A stretch of 6,462 nt of DNA from Prevotellaceae bacterium (GCA_003150315.1 QAML01000068.1:1-6462), one strand, 5' to 3'; shown: positions 1-6,420, counted from the first letter of the stretch. The notes: a model not told the origin generated them from the sequence alone. Made by a program: numbers and translations.

Positions 1-44
1 ACAAGGCACTTATTTTAAAATAAGTGCCTTGTATTTTAAAATAT
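1..44. repeat. Left copy of the 44-bp end repeat with a perfect 32-bp palindrome
   Basis: Positions 1-44 are identical to 6419-6462. Positions 1-32 are a perfect palindrome with no spacer; each arm is 16 bases (left arm ACAAGGCACTTATTTT). A second perfect palindrome, TATTTTAAAATA, lies at 32-43, and the same 12-mer forms the centre of the first (11-22), so the two copies are 21 bases apart. As RNA the large palindrome would fold into a long hairpin followed by a short AU-rich tail, so it could act as a bidirectional transcription terminator. It could equally be a dispersed intergenic repeat or a contig-end overlap. The repeat is seen directly; its function is inferred. Confidence 0.9.
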
Positions 45-81
45 ATGGCTTGTGTTTTTTGCGATAAGCCATGTGTTTTTT
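45..81 (+). terminator. Possible intrinsic terminator in the left end module
   Basis: ATGGCTT (45-51) can pair with AAGCCAT (66-72) around a 14-base loop. A run of six T (76-81) follows three bases after the stem. This could end transcription of a + strand gene lying upstream of the window. The stem is short and the loop large, and the stem is not conserved in the related module at the right end, where only the GCGATAAGCC part and the T run are kept. The call is therefore weak. Confidence 0.3.
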
Positions 82-85
82 CCGC
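52..85 (+). repeat. 34-base module, inverted partner of 6387-6420
   Basis: Aligned without gaps to the reverse complement of 6387-6420, this segment matches at 28 of 34 positions, counted by hand. The core GCGATAAGCC (61-70) is identical, and both copies are bounded by T-runs on this strand. In this copy the module is separated from the 32-bp palindrome by about 19 bases that look like a degenerate extra copy of a roughly 20-base unit. In the right-hand copy it abuts the palindrome directly. The two ends are therefore diverged halves of one composite inverted structure. Confidence 0.75.
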
Positions 86-175
86 TATGGCGTAACAGCA
101 TCGTTTTTTCCTGTTTTTTCGTCTTGTTTATCCCGTGTTTTTAGGTTTGCGAGCCGTGAGTGAACGGCTATACCC
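86..175. other. Non-coding leader with spaced T-tracts
   Basis: I find no credible gene here. Together with the preceding repeat module, the stretch carries T-runs of five or six at 55-60, 76-81, 104-109, 114-119 and 138-142. A small inverted repeat, AGCCGT (152-157) with ACGGCT (164-169), has a six-base loop but no directly following T-run, so it is not called a terminator. The T-tracts could give curved or easily melted DNA upstream of the efflux promoter; that role is inferred. Confidence 0.5.
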
Positions 176-226
176 ATTTTTGCAACCCGGTTGCACTAAG
201 CATGCGCTATTTTTGCACCTGTAAAA
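176..226 (+). promoter_or_regulatory. Promoter and candidate operators of the efflux operon
   Basis: TATTTTTG at 208-215 matches the Bacteroidota -7 consensus TAnnTTTG exactly and lies 20 bases before the adaptor ATG, implying a very short leader. A TTTG at 179-182 is a possible -33 element, but its spacing of about 25 bases is longer than usual. The nonamer ATTTTTGCA occurs twice (176-184 and 209-217), 33 bases apart, close to three helical turns. Two dyads are visible: TGCAAC-CCG-GTTGCA (181-195), and TTTTGCA-CC-TGTAAAA (211-226, one mismatch) lying on the -7 box and expected start site. The second resembles a motif in the promoter of the downstream Fur-family gene. The -7 match is seen directly; operator roles are inferred. 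Confidence 0.6.
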
Positions 227-235
227 CAAGTAATC

Positions 236-1429
236 ATGAAGAAAACAATATTGATAATAGCGGTGTCGCTCGTGGCTTTCGGTGCAATCATGTACACAGG
301 CAGGAGCGGCGAAAGCGCATCGCACGAAGAAGAACACGAACACGCGGAAGCCTACGACATGGCTAATATTCCTTTGAGCGAAGAACAGATAAAGGCTGTG
401 AAGCTTGCCACTTCGCCCATAGAATTTCGCGACATGGACCTCGGCATAAAGGCTAACGGGCGGCTTGTGGTGCGTGCGCAAAACACGGCGGAGGTTAGCA
501 GCACCATGGCGGGCGTTGTGAGAAAGATTTACGTGAACGAGGGCGACAAGGTGGCCAAGGGCAGCGTGATAGCAACGGTTGAAAATCCCGAAGTGTTGGC
601 TCTTCAGCGTGAATACTACTCTGTGTGCAAGGAAACGGAGTATGCCAAGAGCGAGCTTGACCGCCAAAACTATCTGGCAAGCCAGGGCGCGGGGCTCGGA
701 AAGAATCAGCAGCAGGCTTTGGCGCAATATAACATTTCCGTAGCCAAACAAAACGGAATGGCACGCCAACTTGTGCAGTTCGGCATCAGTCCCAAGAGTG
801 TGGGCGCGGGGAAATTCACGTCCGCATTCCCTCTGCGTTCGCCCATAAGCGGAACGGTGGGCAGGATAACGGCAAATCTGGGCAGCTATGTGGACATGCA
901 GACACCGGTGATGAGTATTAACAACAACAATGCCGTGGAGTGCGACCTCAATGTGTTTGAAAAAGACATTGACAAGGTGAAACGCGGTGCAAAGGTGCTC
1001 ATAGCCATGACAAACCAGGGCAACCGCACCATAGAAGGATATGTGAGCGGAATAAACGAAAACCTCAACGAGGGCGACAAGAGCGTGGCGGTTCATGTGA
1101 AACTCGACAACCGCGACGGCGAACTCTTTGGGGGAATGTATGTAACGGGTCTCATTTCCACGGGAAAGGAAAAGGTAGAGGCTGTGCCGAGCAAAGCCAT
1201 TGTGAAAGACGGTAACAAATCGTATGTGTTCGTTCATAATGTGAACCACTCGCTTTCAATTAAGAAAACCCACCATTTCAGCCGCCGCGAAGTGAAAACC
1301 GGTATAACCGAAAACGGATATACGCAAATAGATTTCGTGGAACCCACAAACAAAGACCTGCCGGTTGTAACCAACAGCAGTTACTATCTTGCCAGCGCGG
1401 TGAGCGAGCACGGCGAACACGATCATTAA
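236..1429 (+). CDS. czcB: RND efflux periplasmic adaptor (membrane fusion protein), CzcB/CusB family
   Basis: This 397-residue protein is the periplasmic adaptor that links the inner-membrane RND pump to the outer-membrane channel. The N-terminus (residues 1-20) is Lys-Lys followed by a hydrophobic stretch without a lipobox cysteine, so it is an uncleaved anchor or signal peptide rather than a lipoprotein signal. A His/Glu-rich segment follows (about 30-36, HEEEHEH), then the first half of the lipoyl-like domain (about 83-118, with AGVVRKIYVNEGDKVAKG). An alpha-hairpin region spans about 119-190. The second lipoyl half starts near 198 (FPLRSPISGTVGRI), followed by beta-barrel and membrane-proximal parts. 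The protein ends in HGEHDH. The histidine-rich ends suggest divalent metal binding (inference). ATG 236 is the only in-frame start after a TAA at 197-199. It is the first gene of the operon, 21 bases before the pump gene. The family is certain; metal specificity is not. Confidence 0.95.
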   Translation: MKKTILIIAVSLVAFGAIMYTGRSGESASHEEEHEHAEAYDMANIPLSEEQIKAVKLATSPIEFRDMDLGIKANGRLVVRAQNTAEVSSTMAGVVRKIYVNEGDKVAKGSVIATVENPEVLALQREYYSVCKETEYAKSELDRQNYLASQGAGLGKNQQQALAQYNISVAKQNGMARQLVQFGISPKSVGAGKFTSAFPLRSPISGTVGRITANLGSYVDMQTPVMSINNNNAVECDLNVFEKDIDKVKRGAKVLIAMTNQGNRTIEGYVSGINENLNEGDKSVAVHVKLDNRDGELFGGMYVTGLISTGKEKVEAVPSKAIVKDGNKSYVFVHNVNHSLSIKKTHHFSRREVKTGITENGYTQIDFVEPTNKDLPVVTNSSYYLASAVSEHGEHDH

Positions 1430-1450
1430 AAACGTTTATCCCGTTGTGTC

Positions 1451-4400
1451 ATGTTTCAAAAACTCATAGAATATTCTATAAGCCATAAGCTTGTAGTAGG
1501 CGTACTGAGCATTCTTCTCGCGGCATGGGGCATAGTGTCGCTCGTAAGCCTGCCGTTCGATTCCACACCCGACATAACCAACAATCAGGTGCAGGTCATA
1601 ACCCAGGCACCCTCTCTGGGAGCGCAGGAAGTGGAACAGTACATCACCACACCCATTGAAATGGCAATGGCAAACATTCCCCGGCTCGAAAAACGCAGAA
1701 GCATTTCGCGCAGCGGGCTATCTGTCATCACTCTTGTCTTTGACGATGATGCCGACATCTACTGGGCGCGTCAGCAAGTGAGTCAGCAGTTGAAAGAAGT
1801 GGAAGATGACCTTCCCGTGGACGGAAAAACTTCGCTTGGTCCCATAGCCACGGGGCTTGGTGAGATATATCATTACACAGTAAGGGCGAAGAAGGGATAC
1901 GAGGACAAATATTCGCTTACGCAATTGCGAACAATTCAGGACTGGATAGTACGCAAACAACTTTCCGGCACAAAAGGGTTGGCTGAAGTCAGCGGCTGGG
2001 GCGGTTTTGTCAAAGAATATGAGGTGGCTGTCAATTCCGAGAAACTCAATGCCGCAGGCGTAACCGTGCCCGAGGTATATGCCGCCCTCGAAGACAATAA
2101 CGAAAACACCGGCGGCAGTTATATCGAGCAGAACGACAAACAATATTACATACGCGGGCTTGGTGTTGCGAAAACTCTCGAAGACATTAAGAACGTTCCC
2201 GTGAAAACGGTGAACGGAACGCCTATAAGAGTGGGCGATGTGGCAAAAGTGCAGTACGGCTCGGCAACACGTTTCGGCGCAGTTACGCGAAACGGCGAAG
2301 GAGAAGTGGTTGCCGGAATTGCCATAATGCTCAAAGGCGAAAACTTTCAGGATGTGAGTCGAAGGGTAAAGGAAAGAATAGCCCAGATACAGAAAAGCCT
2401 GCCCGAAGGAGTGGTTATAGAACCGTTCATAGACCGCACGCAACTCGTGAACCGCGTTGAAAACACAATAGCTCACAACCTTATAGCCGGCGGATTGATT
2501 GTAATTTTCATTCTCGTGCTTTTCCTCGGAAACTGGAGGGCAGGACTTGTGGTGGCAAGCGTCATACCGTTGAGCATGTTGTTTGCATTCGGAATGATGA
2601 GGCTCTTCGGATTGAGCGGAAACCTCATGAGCCTCGGCGCAATAGACTTCGGAATGATTGTGGACTCTGCCGTGATAATTGTAGAGGCTGTGTGTCTGCA
2701 CATAGAGCAGCAAAAAGCCAAATATCCCGGCATGCGGCTCACGCAAAGAGACATGGACGGCGAAGTGCTCTATTCCGCATCGAAAATACGCCACTCCGCA
2801 GCCTTCGGAGAGATTATAATAATGATTGTATACGTTCCGCTCATGACTCTCGCGGGTATAGAAGGCAAAATGTTCCGCCCCATGGCTATGACAATATTCT
2901 TTGCCATAATGGGAGCCTTTATATTGTCGCTGACATACGTTCCCATGGCGAGCGCATTGTTTTTGAACAAAAAGATAAGCACCGGCAAAAATATTGCACA
3001 CCGAATGGTAGAAAAACTTCACGGTTGGTATGAGCCGGTTCTCTCTTGGGCAATAAAACATGACCGTGAACTTATTGTCGGAGCCGTGTGTGCGTTTGTA
3101 ATAAGTCTCGCGGCGTTTTCAAAACTCGGCGGAGAATTCATACCAAGTCTGGAAGAGGGCGATTTTGCTGCCGAATTGAGCATGTCGCAAGGCACAAGTC
3201 TCAGCCAAATGACCGAAGCAACTACAATGGGTGAGAAATTGCTTAAAACAAAATACCCGGAAATAAAACAAATAGTAACAAGAATCGGCAGCGCAGAGAT
3301 TCCAACCGACCCGATGCCTGTAGAAAGAGCGGACATGATGATTGCGCTTAAGCCCAAAGCGGAATGGACGAGCGCGAAAACCAAAGACGAACTCATGGAA
3401 AGCATGAGCAAAACTCTCGAAACCATACCCGGGCTTGAAGTAGAGATGAGTCAGCCGATTCAGATGAGGAATAATGAGCTTATAACGGGAATTCGTCAGG
3501 ACGTTGCCATAAATATTTACGGCGAGGACCTTGATGTTTTGGCTGAAGAGGCTTCCAAGGTTGCGGAGATAGTGAAAAAGGTGGACGGTGTAACGAATCC
3601 TTACGTTGAAAAGGTACAAGGTCTTCCGCAGATTCAGGTTGTTTACAATCATGAGCGTATGGCGGAGTACGGTATCTCGATAAAAGATGCCAACAACATA
3701 CTTAAGACGGCTTTTGCGGGAAATGCTGCGGGCGCAGTCTATGAAGGTGAGAAGAAGTTCGATATAGTTTTGCGTCTTGACAAGGATTTGCGCAACGACA
3801 TCTCTTCTCTCGAAAATCTTTACCTTCCTGTTTCGGGCGGAGGAGCAATTCCTCTTTCCCAGGTGGCTAAGGTGGAATACGTTGAAGCACCTTCGCAGAT
3901 TACTCACGATGAAGGTACGCGCCGCATCTATGTTGGTTTCAACGTAAGAGGACGTGATATTGAGAGCACGGTAGAAGAGATAGAGCAACTTGTGAGTAAG
4001 AAGATTTCTTTGCCTGCCGGTTATTATTACACCTATGGCGGTGAGTTCCAAAACCTGCGCGATGCAGCCAATCGCCTTTCCATTGCCATTCCTGTGGCTC
4101 TTTGTCTTATTCTTTTGCTGCTCTACGCCACGGTGAAAAGCATTCGCGAAACGCTTTTTGTGTTCAGTGCCATACCGCTTGCGGCTATAGGCGGAATTTG
4201 GGCGTTGTGGTTGCGGGGCATGCCCTTTTCCATATCGGCGGGAGTGGGTTTCATAGCTCTTTTCGGCGTTGCGGTGCTCAACGGAATTGTTCTCGTGGGT
4301 CAGCTTAACGACCTGCGAAACGAGGGAGTGGACAATATTACCGAGAGAATTATGAAAGGATGTATGATAAGGCTCCGCCCGGTGTTGATGACGGCTCTTG

Positions 4401-4558
4401 TGGCAAGTTTCGGCTTTTTGCCCATGGCTCTCTCCCATGGCGACGGTGCGGAGGTGCAAAGACCGCTCGCCACAGTGGTTGTGGGGGGACTGATAACCTC
4501 TACGGCGCTCACGCTTATTGTTTTGCCGGCGGTTTACAAGGTGTTTACAAAAAAGTAA
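1451..4558 (+). CDS. czcA: Heavy-metal efflux RND pump, CusA/CzcA family
   Basis: This 1035-residue protein is the proton-driven inner-membrane pump of a tripartite metal exporter and has full family length. Visible features are TM1 at about 14-33, then the family signature PDITNNQVQVITQAP, a large periplasmic loop, helices TM2-TM6 between about 341 and 500, TM7 near 540-557, a second periplasmic loop, and TM8-TM12 from about 878 to the end. TM4 holds DFGMIVDSAVIIVEA, with D399, D405 and E412 matching the proton-relay charges of CzcA. By eye-alignment from memory, the three CusA methionines that bind Cu(I)/Ag(I) (M573, M623, M672) correspond here to E575, R626 and E676. Divalent cations are therefore the better prediction. 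The start is fixed: the upstream in-frame stop is that of the adaptor gene, with no other ATG between. Synonymous codon choice changes between about 3500 and 4100. Confidence 0.97.
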   Translation: MFQKLIEYSISHKLVVGVLSILLAAWGIVSLVSLPFDSTPDITNNQVQVITQAPSLGAQEVEQYITTPIEMAMANIPRLEKRRSISRSGLSVITLVFDDDADIYWARQQVSQQLKEVEDDLPVDGKTSLGPIATGLGEIYHYTVRAKKGYEDKYSLTQLRTIQDWIVRKQLSGTKGLAEVSGWGGFVKEYEVAVNSEKLNAAGVTVPEVYAALEDNNENTGGSYIEQNDKQYYIRGLGVAKTLEDIKNVPVKTVNGTPIRVGDVAKVQYGSATRFGAVTRNGEGEVVAGIAIMLKGENFQDVSRRVKERIAQIQKSLPEGVVIEPFIDRTQLVNRVENTIAHNLIAGGLIVIFILVLFLGNWRAGLVVASVIPLSMLFAFGMMRLFGLSGNLMSLGAIDFGMIVDSAVIIVEAVCLHIEQQKAKYPGMRLTQRDMDGEVLYSASKIRHSAAFGEIIIMIVYVPLMTLAGIEGKMFRPMAMTIFFAIMGAFILSLTYVPMASALFLNKKISTGKNIAHRMVEKLHGWYEPVLSWAIKHDRELIVGAVCAFVISLAAFSKLGGEFIPSLEEGDFAAELSMSQGTSLSQMTEATTMGEKLLKTKYPEIKQIVTRIGSAEIPTDPMPVERADMMIALKPKAEWTSAKTKDELMESMSKTLETIPGLEVEMSQPIQMRNNELITGIRQDVAINIYGEDLDVLAEEASKVAEIVKKVDGVTNPYVEKVQGLPQIQVVYNHERMAEYGISIKDANNILKTAFAGNAAGAVYEGEKKFDIVLRLDKDLRNDISSLENLYLPVSGGGAIPLSQVAKVEYVEAPSQITHDEGTRRIYVGFNVRGRDIESTVEEIEQLVSKKISLPAGYYYTYGGEFQNLRDAANRLSIAIPVALCLILLLLYATVKSIRETLFVFSAIPLAAIGGIWALWLRGMPFSISAGVGFIALFGVAVLNGIVLVGQLNDLRNEGVDNITERIMKGCMIRLRPVLMTALVASFGFLPMALSHGDGAEVQRPLATVVVGGLITSTALTLIVLPAVYKVFTKK

Positions 4559-4564
4559 AGAGGA

Positions 4565-5794
4565 ATGATTTCAAACAGAATATTCGTTGCCGCCGTTGCA
4601 ATGCTTGCATGGATTGCGGCGGGCGCACAGAAAAGGCTCACAATGCAGGAATGTATTGACATGGCGGTTAAAAACAATTACGGCATAAGGGCTGCCGAGG
4701 GCGAAGTAGAGAAATCGCAACTGATGCAAGGCTCGGCGTGGGACTTGGATAAGACTTCGCTTTCGCTGAAACAGGATCCCACGTCGGGAGGTAGCCCGGA
4801 CAACAGTCTTACATTGAGCCAGAGTTTCGATTTCCCCACGGTTTATGCGCTGCGGCGCAGGAGTTTGAAAGCCGAAACCGCAGTGGCGAAAAGTCGTGCC
4901 GGTTTGAGTCGCAAGCAGCTGTCGGCGGAGGTGGCAAATGCCTACGGTCAAATGGTGTTTGTCATTGAAAAAAAACGAATTCTCGCGGAGCAGGACACGA
5001 TAATAGGAAAGTATCTCCACCTTGCCACTGTGAGGTATATGGCAGGGGAGGCGCGACAGTTGGAAAAGCTCACGGCGAGCCGTATGAGGAGTGAAAACCG
5101 TATGGAACTGGAAAAGACCGATGCCGAATATCGGGCTTTGAAGCAGAAGATGCGCGAGCTTTTGAACACGGACGAAGATATTGCTCCCGCCGACGAACAG
5201 CAGAAACCGCTTACCTATGAAGAGACCGGCAGTATTGATTTTGCGAGCACCGCCGAGGGAGAGTATTACAGTAAAGCCCTTGACATGGGCAACCGCAAGG
5301 TGTCAGAGGCAAAAAGCGGCTATCTTCCGAATTTCAGTGTGGGTCTCAGCACGCAAATGGTCTTTAAGGGCTGGAATCCTTACCATGTTGATCGCAGCCG
5401 TTTCGGCAAAGGCGATTTCATGGGTTTCGAAGTGGGAGTGGGATTGCCCTTGTTTTTCGGCTCAACCCGCGCCAAGGTGAAAGCGGCAAGAAAAGACCGC
5501 GAAATCACGGAGCTTTACGGCAGACAGTCAATGCAGCGCATGCAGACCGAGTATGACATACAGAAGGGCAACTACCTTGCGGCCCGCAAGCGAATGGACT
5601 ATTATACCGGCGAAGGGCTTGCGGAGGCTCGCGAAATGGCAAGAATAGCGCAGGTGTCGTATGAAAACGGCGACATAGGCTATGTGGAGTACATACAAAG
5701 CCTTTTGGAATCGGTGAACACCCGTTTGAAATATGCAGAAACGGTAAGGGAATACAATATTGCCGTGATAAATCTGCGCAACATGGTGAAATAA
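4565..5794 (+). CDS. czcC: TolC-family outer-membrane efflux channel (CzcC/CusC type)
   Basis: This 409-residue protein is the outer-membrane exit duct of the exporter. It begins with a Sec signal peptide (residues 1-21, with a likely signal peptidase I site after AGA at 19-21) and has no lipidation cysteine. The mature part is mostly long charged amphipathic helices, typical of the TolC alpha-barrel. Shorter beta-strand-like segments occur near SLSLKQDPTSGG with SLTLSQSFDFP, and near LPNFSVGLSTQMVF with GFEVGVGLPLFFG; these are the expected membrane barrel strands in two structural repeats. It is somewhat shorter than CusC of Proteobacteria. The ATG lies six bases after the pump stop. The purine-rich AAAGAGGA directly abuts it, too close to be a normal Shine-Dalgarno site. 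The family is clear; the symbol rests on operon context, since these channels are poorly conserved. Confidence 0.92.
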   Translation: MISNRIFVAAVAMLAWIAAGAQKRLTMQECIDMAVKNNYGIRAAEGEVEKSQLMQGSAWDLDKTSLSLKQDPTSGGSPDNSLTLSQSFDFPTVYALRRRSLKAETAVAKSRAGLSRKQLSAEVANAYGQMVFVIEKKRILAEQDTIIGKYLHLATVRYMAGEARQLEKLTASRMRSENRMELEKTDAEYRALKQKMRELLNTDEDIAPADEQQKPLTYEETGSIDFASTAEGEYYSKALDMGNRKVSEAKSGYLPNFSVGLSTQMVFKGWNPYHVDRSRFGKGDFMGFEVGVGLPLFFGSTRAKVKAARKDREITELYGRQSMQRMQTEYDIQKGNYLAARKRMDYYTGEGLAEAREMARIAQVSYENGDIGYVEYIQSLLESVNTRLKYAETVREYNIAVINLRNMVK

Positions 5795-5803
5795 GCTCCG
5801 AAG

Positions 5804-5860
5804 CATGTTCCCGGTATCGACATAAATCCATAATTTTGTACTGCATAAGACGTTAGAAAT
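5804..5860 (+). promoter_or_regulatory. Own promoter of the Fur-family gene with candidate autoregulatory site
   Basis: TAATTTTG at 5831-5838 matches the Bacteroidota -7 element TAnnTTTG and lies 22 bases before the regulator ATG. No good -33 TTTG is present; TGTT at 5806-5809 is at about the right distance but is a poor match. A dyad-like motif, TTTTGTA-C-TGCATAA (5834-5848, 5 of 7 arm positions complementary), overlaps the -7 box and resembles the motif on the efflux promoter. A broader imperfect dyad (5820-5839, ACATAAAT facing ATTTTGT) also covers the box. I see no terminator between the channel gene and this promoter, so read-through from the efflux operon is likely in addition. Confidence 0.5.
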
Positions 5861-6298
5861 ATGGATGAAGACAAGTGTGTGGAATTGTTGGAAAAGCATG
5901 GAGTGAAGTCCACTGCCAACCGAATAATGATTGTAAAGGCTTTGGCGGAGGAGGAGAATCCCAAATCGGTGAAGGAACTCGAAGACAAACTTGTGCTTAT
6001 TGACAAATCCAACATCTTTCGTGCGCTCACCATATTCAGGAAACATCACCTCGTACATACTATTGAGGACGGAAACGGAGGCATACGCTACGAATTGTGT
6101 ATGAGCCACAGCAGTGTGGACGACGATGACGAGCATGTGCATTTCTTTTGTGAAAAATGCGGCAAGACTTTCTGTTTGAATTCCACACCTGTGCCGGCGG
6201 TGCAGTTGCCCGAAGGTTATGTTCATCGCAGTTCAAATTTCCTCGTCAAAGGTTTGTGTCCCGCATGTGCAGGGAAACACGGCACCCCAAGTCTGTAA
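5861..6298 (+). CDS. Fur-family metal-dependent transcriptional regulator
   Basis: This 145-residue cytoplasmic DNA-binding protein has the usual Fur-family length. The N-terminal winged helix runs from about 1 to 80, starting LLEKHGVKSTANR, with the recognition region around KSNIFRALTIFRKHHLV (49-65) and the wing DGNGGIRYEL (70-79). The dimerisation domain begins with an acidic stretch (DDDDE, 87-91) and HVHFFCEKCG (92-101). C97 and C100 pair with C133 and C136 (CPAC) as the structural zinc site. H83, H92, H94 and H122 are candidate ligands for the sensory metal. I cannot tell whether it senses Fe, Zn, Ni, Mn or peroxide. The start is well fixed, because an in-frame TAA lies at 5846-5848. 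Its place 66 bases after the channel gene suggests it controls the efflux operon. Confidence 0.93.
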   Translation: MDEDKCVELLEKHGVKSTANRIMIVKALAEEENPKSVKELEDKLVLIDKSNIFRALTIFRKHHLVHTIEDGNGGIRYELCMSHSSVDDDDEHVHFFCEKCGKTFCLNSTPVPAVQLPEGYVHRSSNFLVKGLCPACAGKHGTPSL

Positions 6299-6324
6299 AA
6301 AACACATTTCGGGTGCGTTTTTTT
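6297..6324 (+). terminator. Probable intrinsic terminator after the Fur-family gene
   Basis: An A-run plus CAC (6297-6305) can pair with GTGCG plus a T-run (6314-6324) around a short loop. One A-C mismatch (6304/6316) interrupts the stem, which then ends in seven T. It overlaps the stop codon of the regulator gene. The shape is that of a rho-independent terminator closing the locus; with the T-run partly inside the stem it would also work, more weakly, on the other strand. Confidence 0.55.
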
Positions 6325-6386
6325 GAAGGTTGAAATCTCTTGTTTTTCTCACCTTTTCCCGTTATTTTTTATTGCGCTTGCGCATG
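6325..6386. other. Short non-coding tail
   Basis: No gene is visible. The stretch is T-rich and holds a small inverted repeat, TGCGC-TT-GCGCA (6373-6384), without a T-run on either strand, so I do not call it a terminator. It leads directly into the right-hand repeat module. Confidence 0.5.
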
Positions 6387-6420
6387 CCGAAAAAAACATA
6401 AGGCTTATCGCGAAAAATAC
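6387..6420 (-). repeat. 34-base module, inverted partner of 52-85
   Basis: The reverse complement matches 52-85 at 28 of 34 positions, with an identical 10-base core (GGCTTATCGC here at 6402-6411) and an A-run at 6390-6396 mirroring the T-run of the left copy. On the minus strand this copy follows the 32-bp palindrome without the extra roughly 20-base unit seen at the left end. Confidence 0.75.

Noticed and set aside
1..44. CRISPR repeat
   Set aside because: Only two copies exist, more than 6 kb apart, with genes rather than spacers between them, and no cas gene is present.
152..169. AGCCGT/ACGGCT hairpin as an attenuator or riboswitch
   Set aside because: It lies upstream of the predicted promoter, so it would not be in the operon transcript, and it matches no riboswitch fold that I recognise.
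1718..3061. Long minus-strand open frame of 447 codons opposite the pump gene (likewise 3119-4459 and 128-1249)
   Set aside because: They lie opposite clear genes, their translations are rich in His, Cys, Tyr and Arg without any recognisable domain, and they have no promoter or plausible start context. Antisense frames of this length arise from the codon bias of the sense gene.
4557..4564. AAAGAGGA as a Shine-Dalgarno site for the channel gene
   Set aside because: It touches the ATG directly, leaving no spacer, and Bacteroidota rarely rely on Shine-Dalgarno pairing.
236..6298. All four genes share the same reading frame, suggesting a split polyprotein
   Set aside because: Each gene has its own stop and start with ordinary N- and C-termini (anchor, TM1, signal peptide, winged helix), so the shared frame is a coincidence.
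6373..6384. TGCGC-TT-GCGCA hairpin as a terminator
   Set aside because: The stem is only five base pairs with a two-base centre, and no T-run follows it on either strand.
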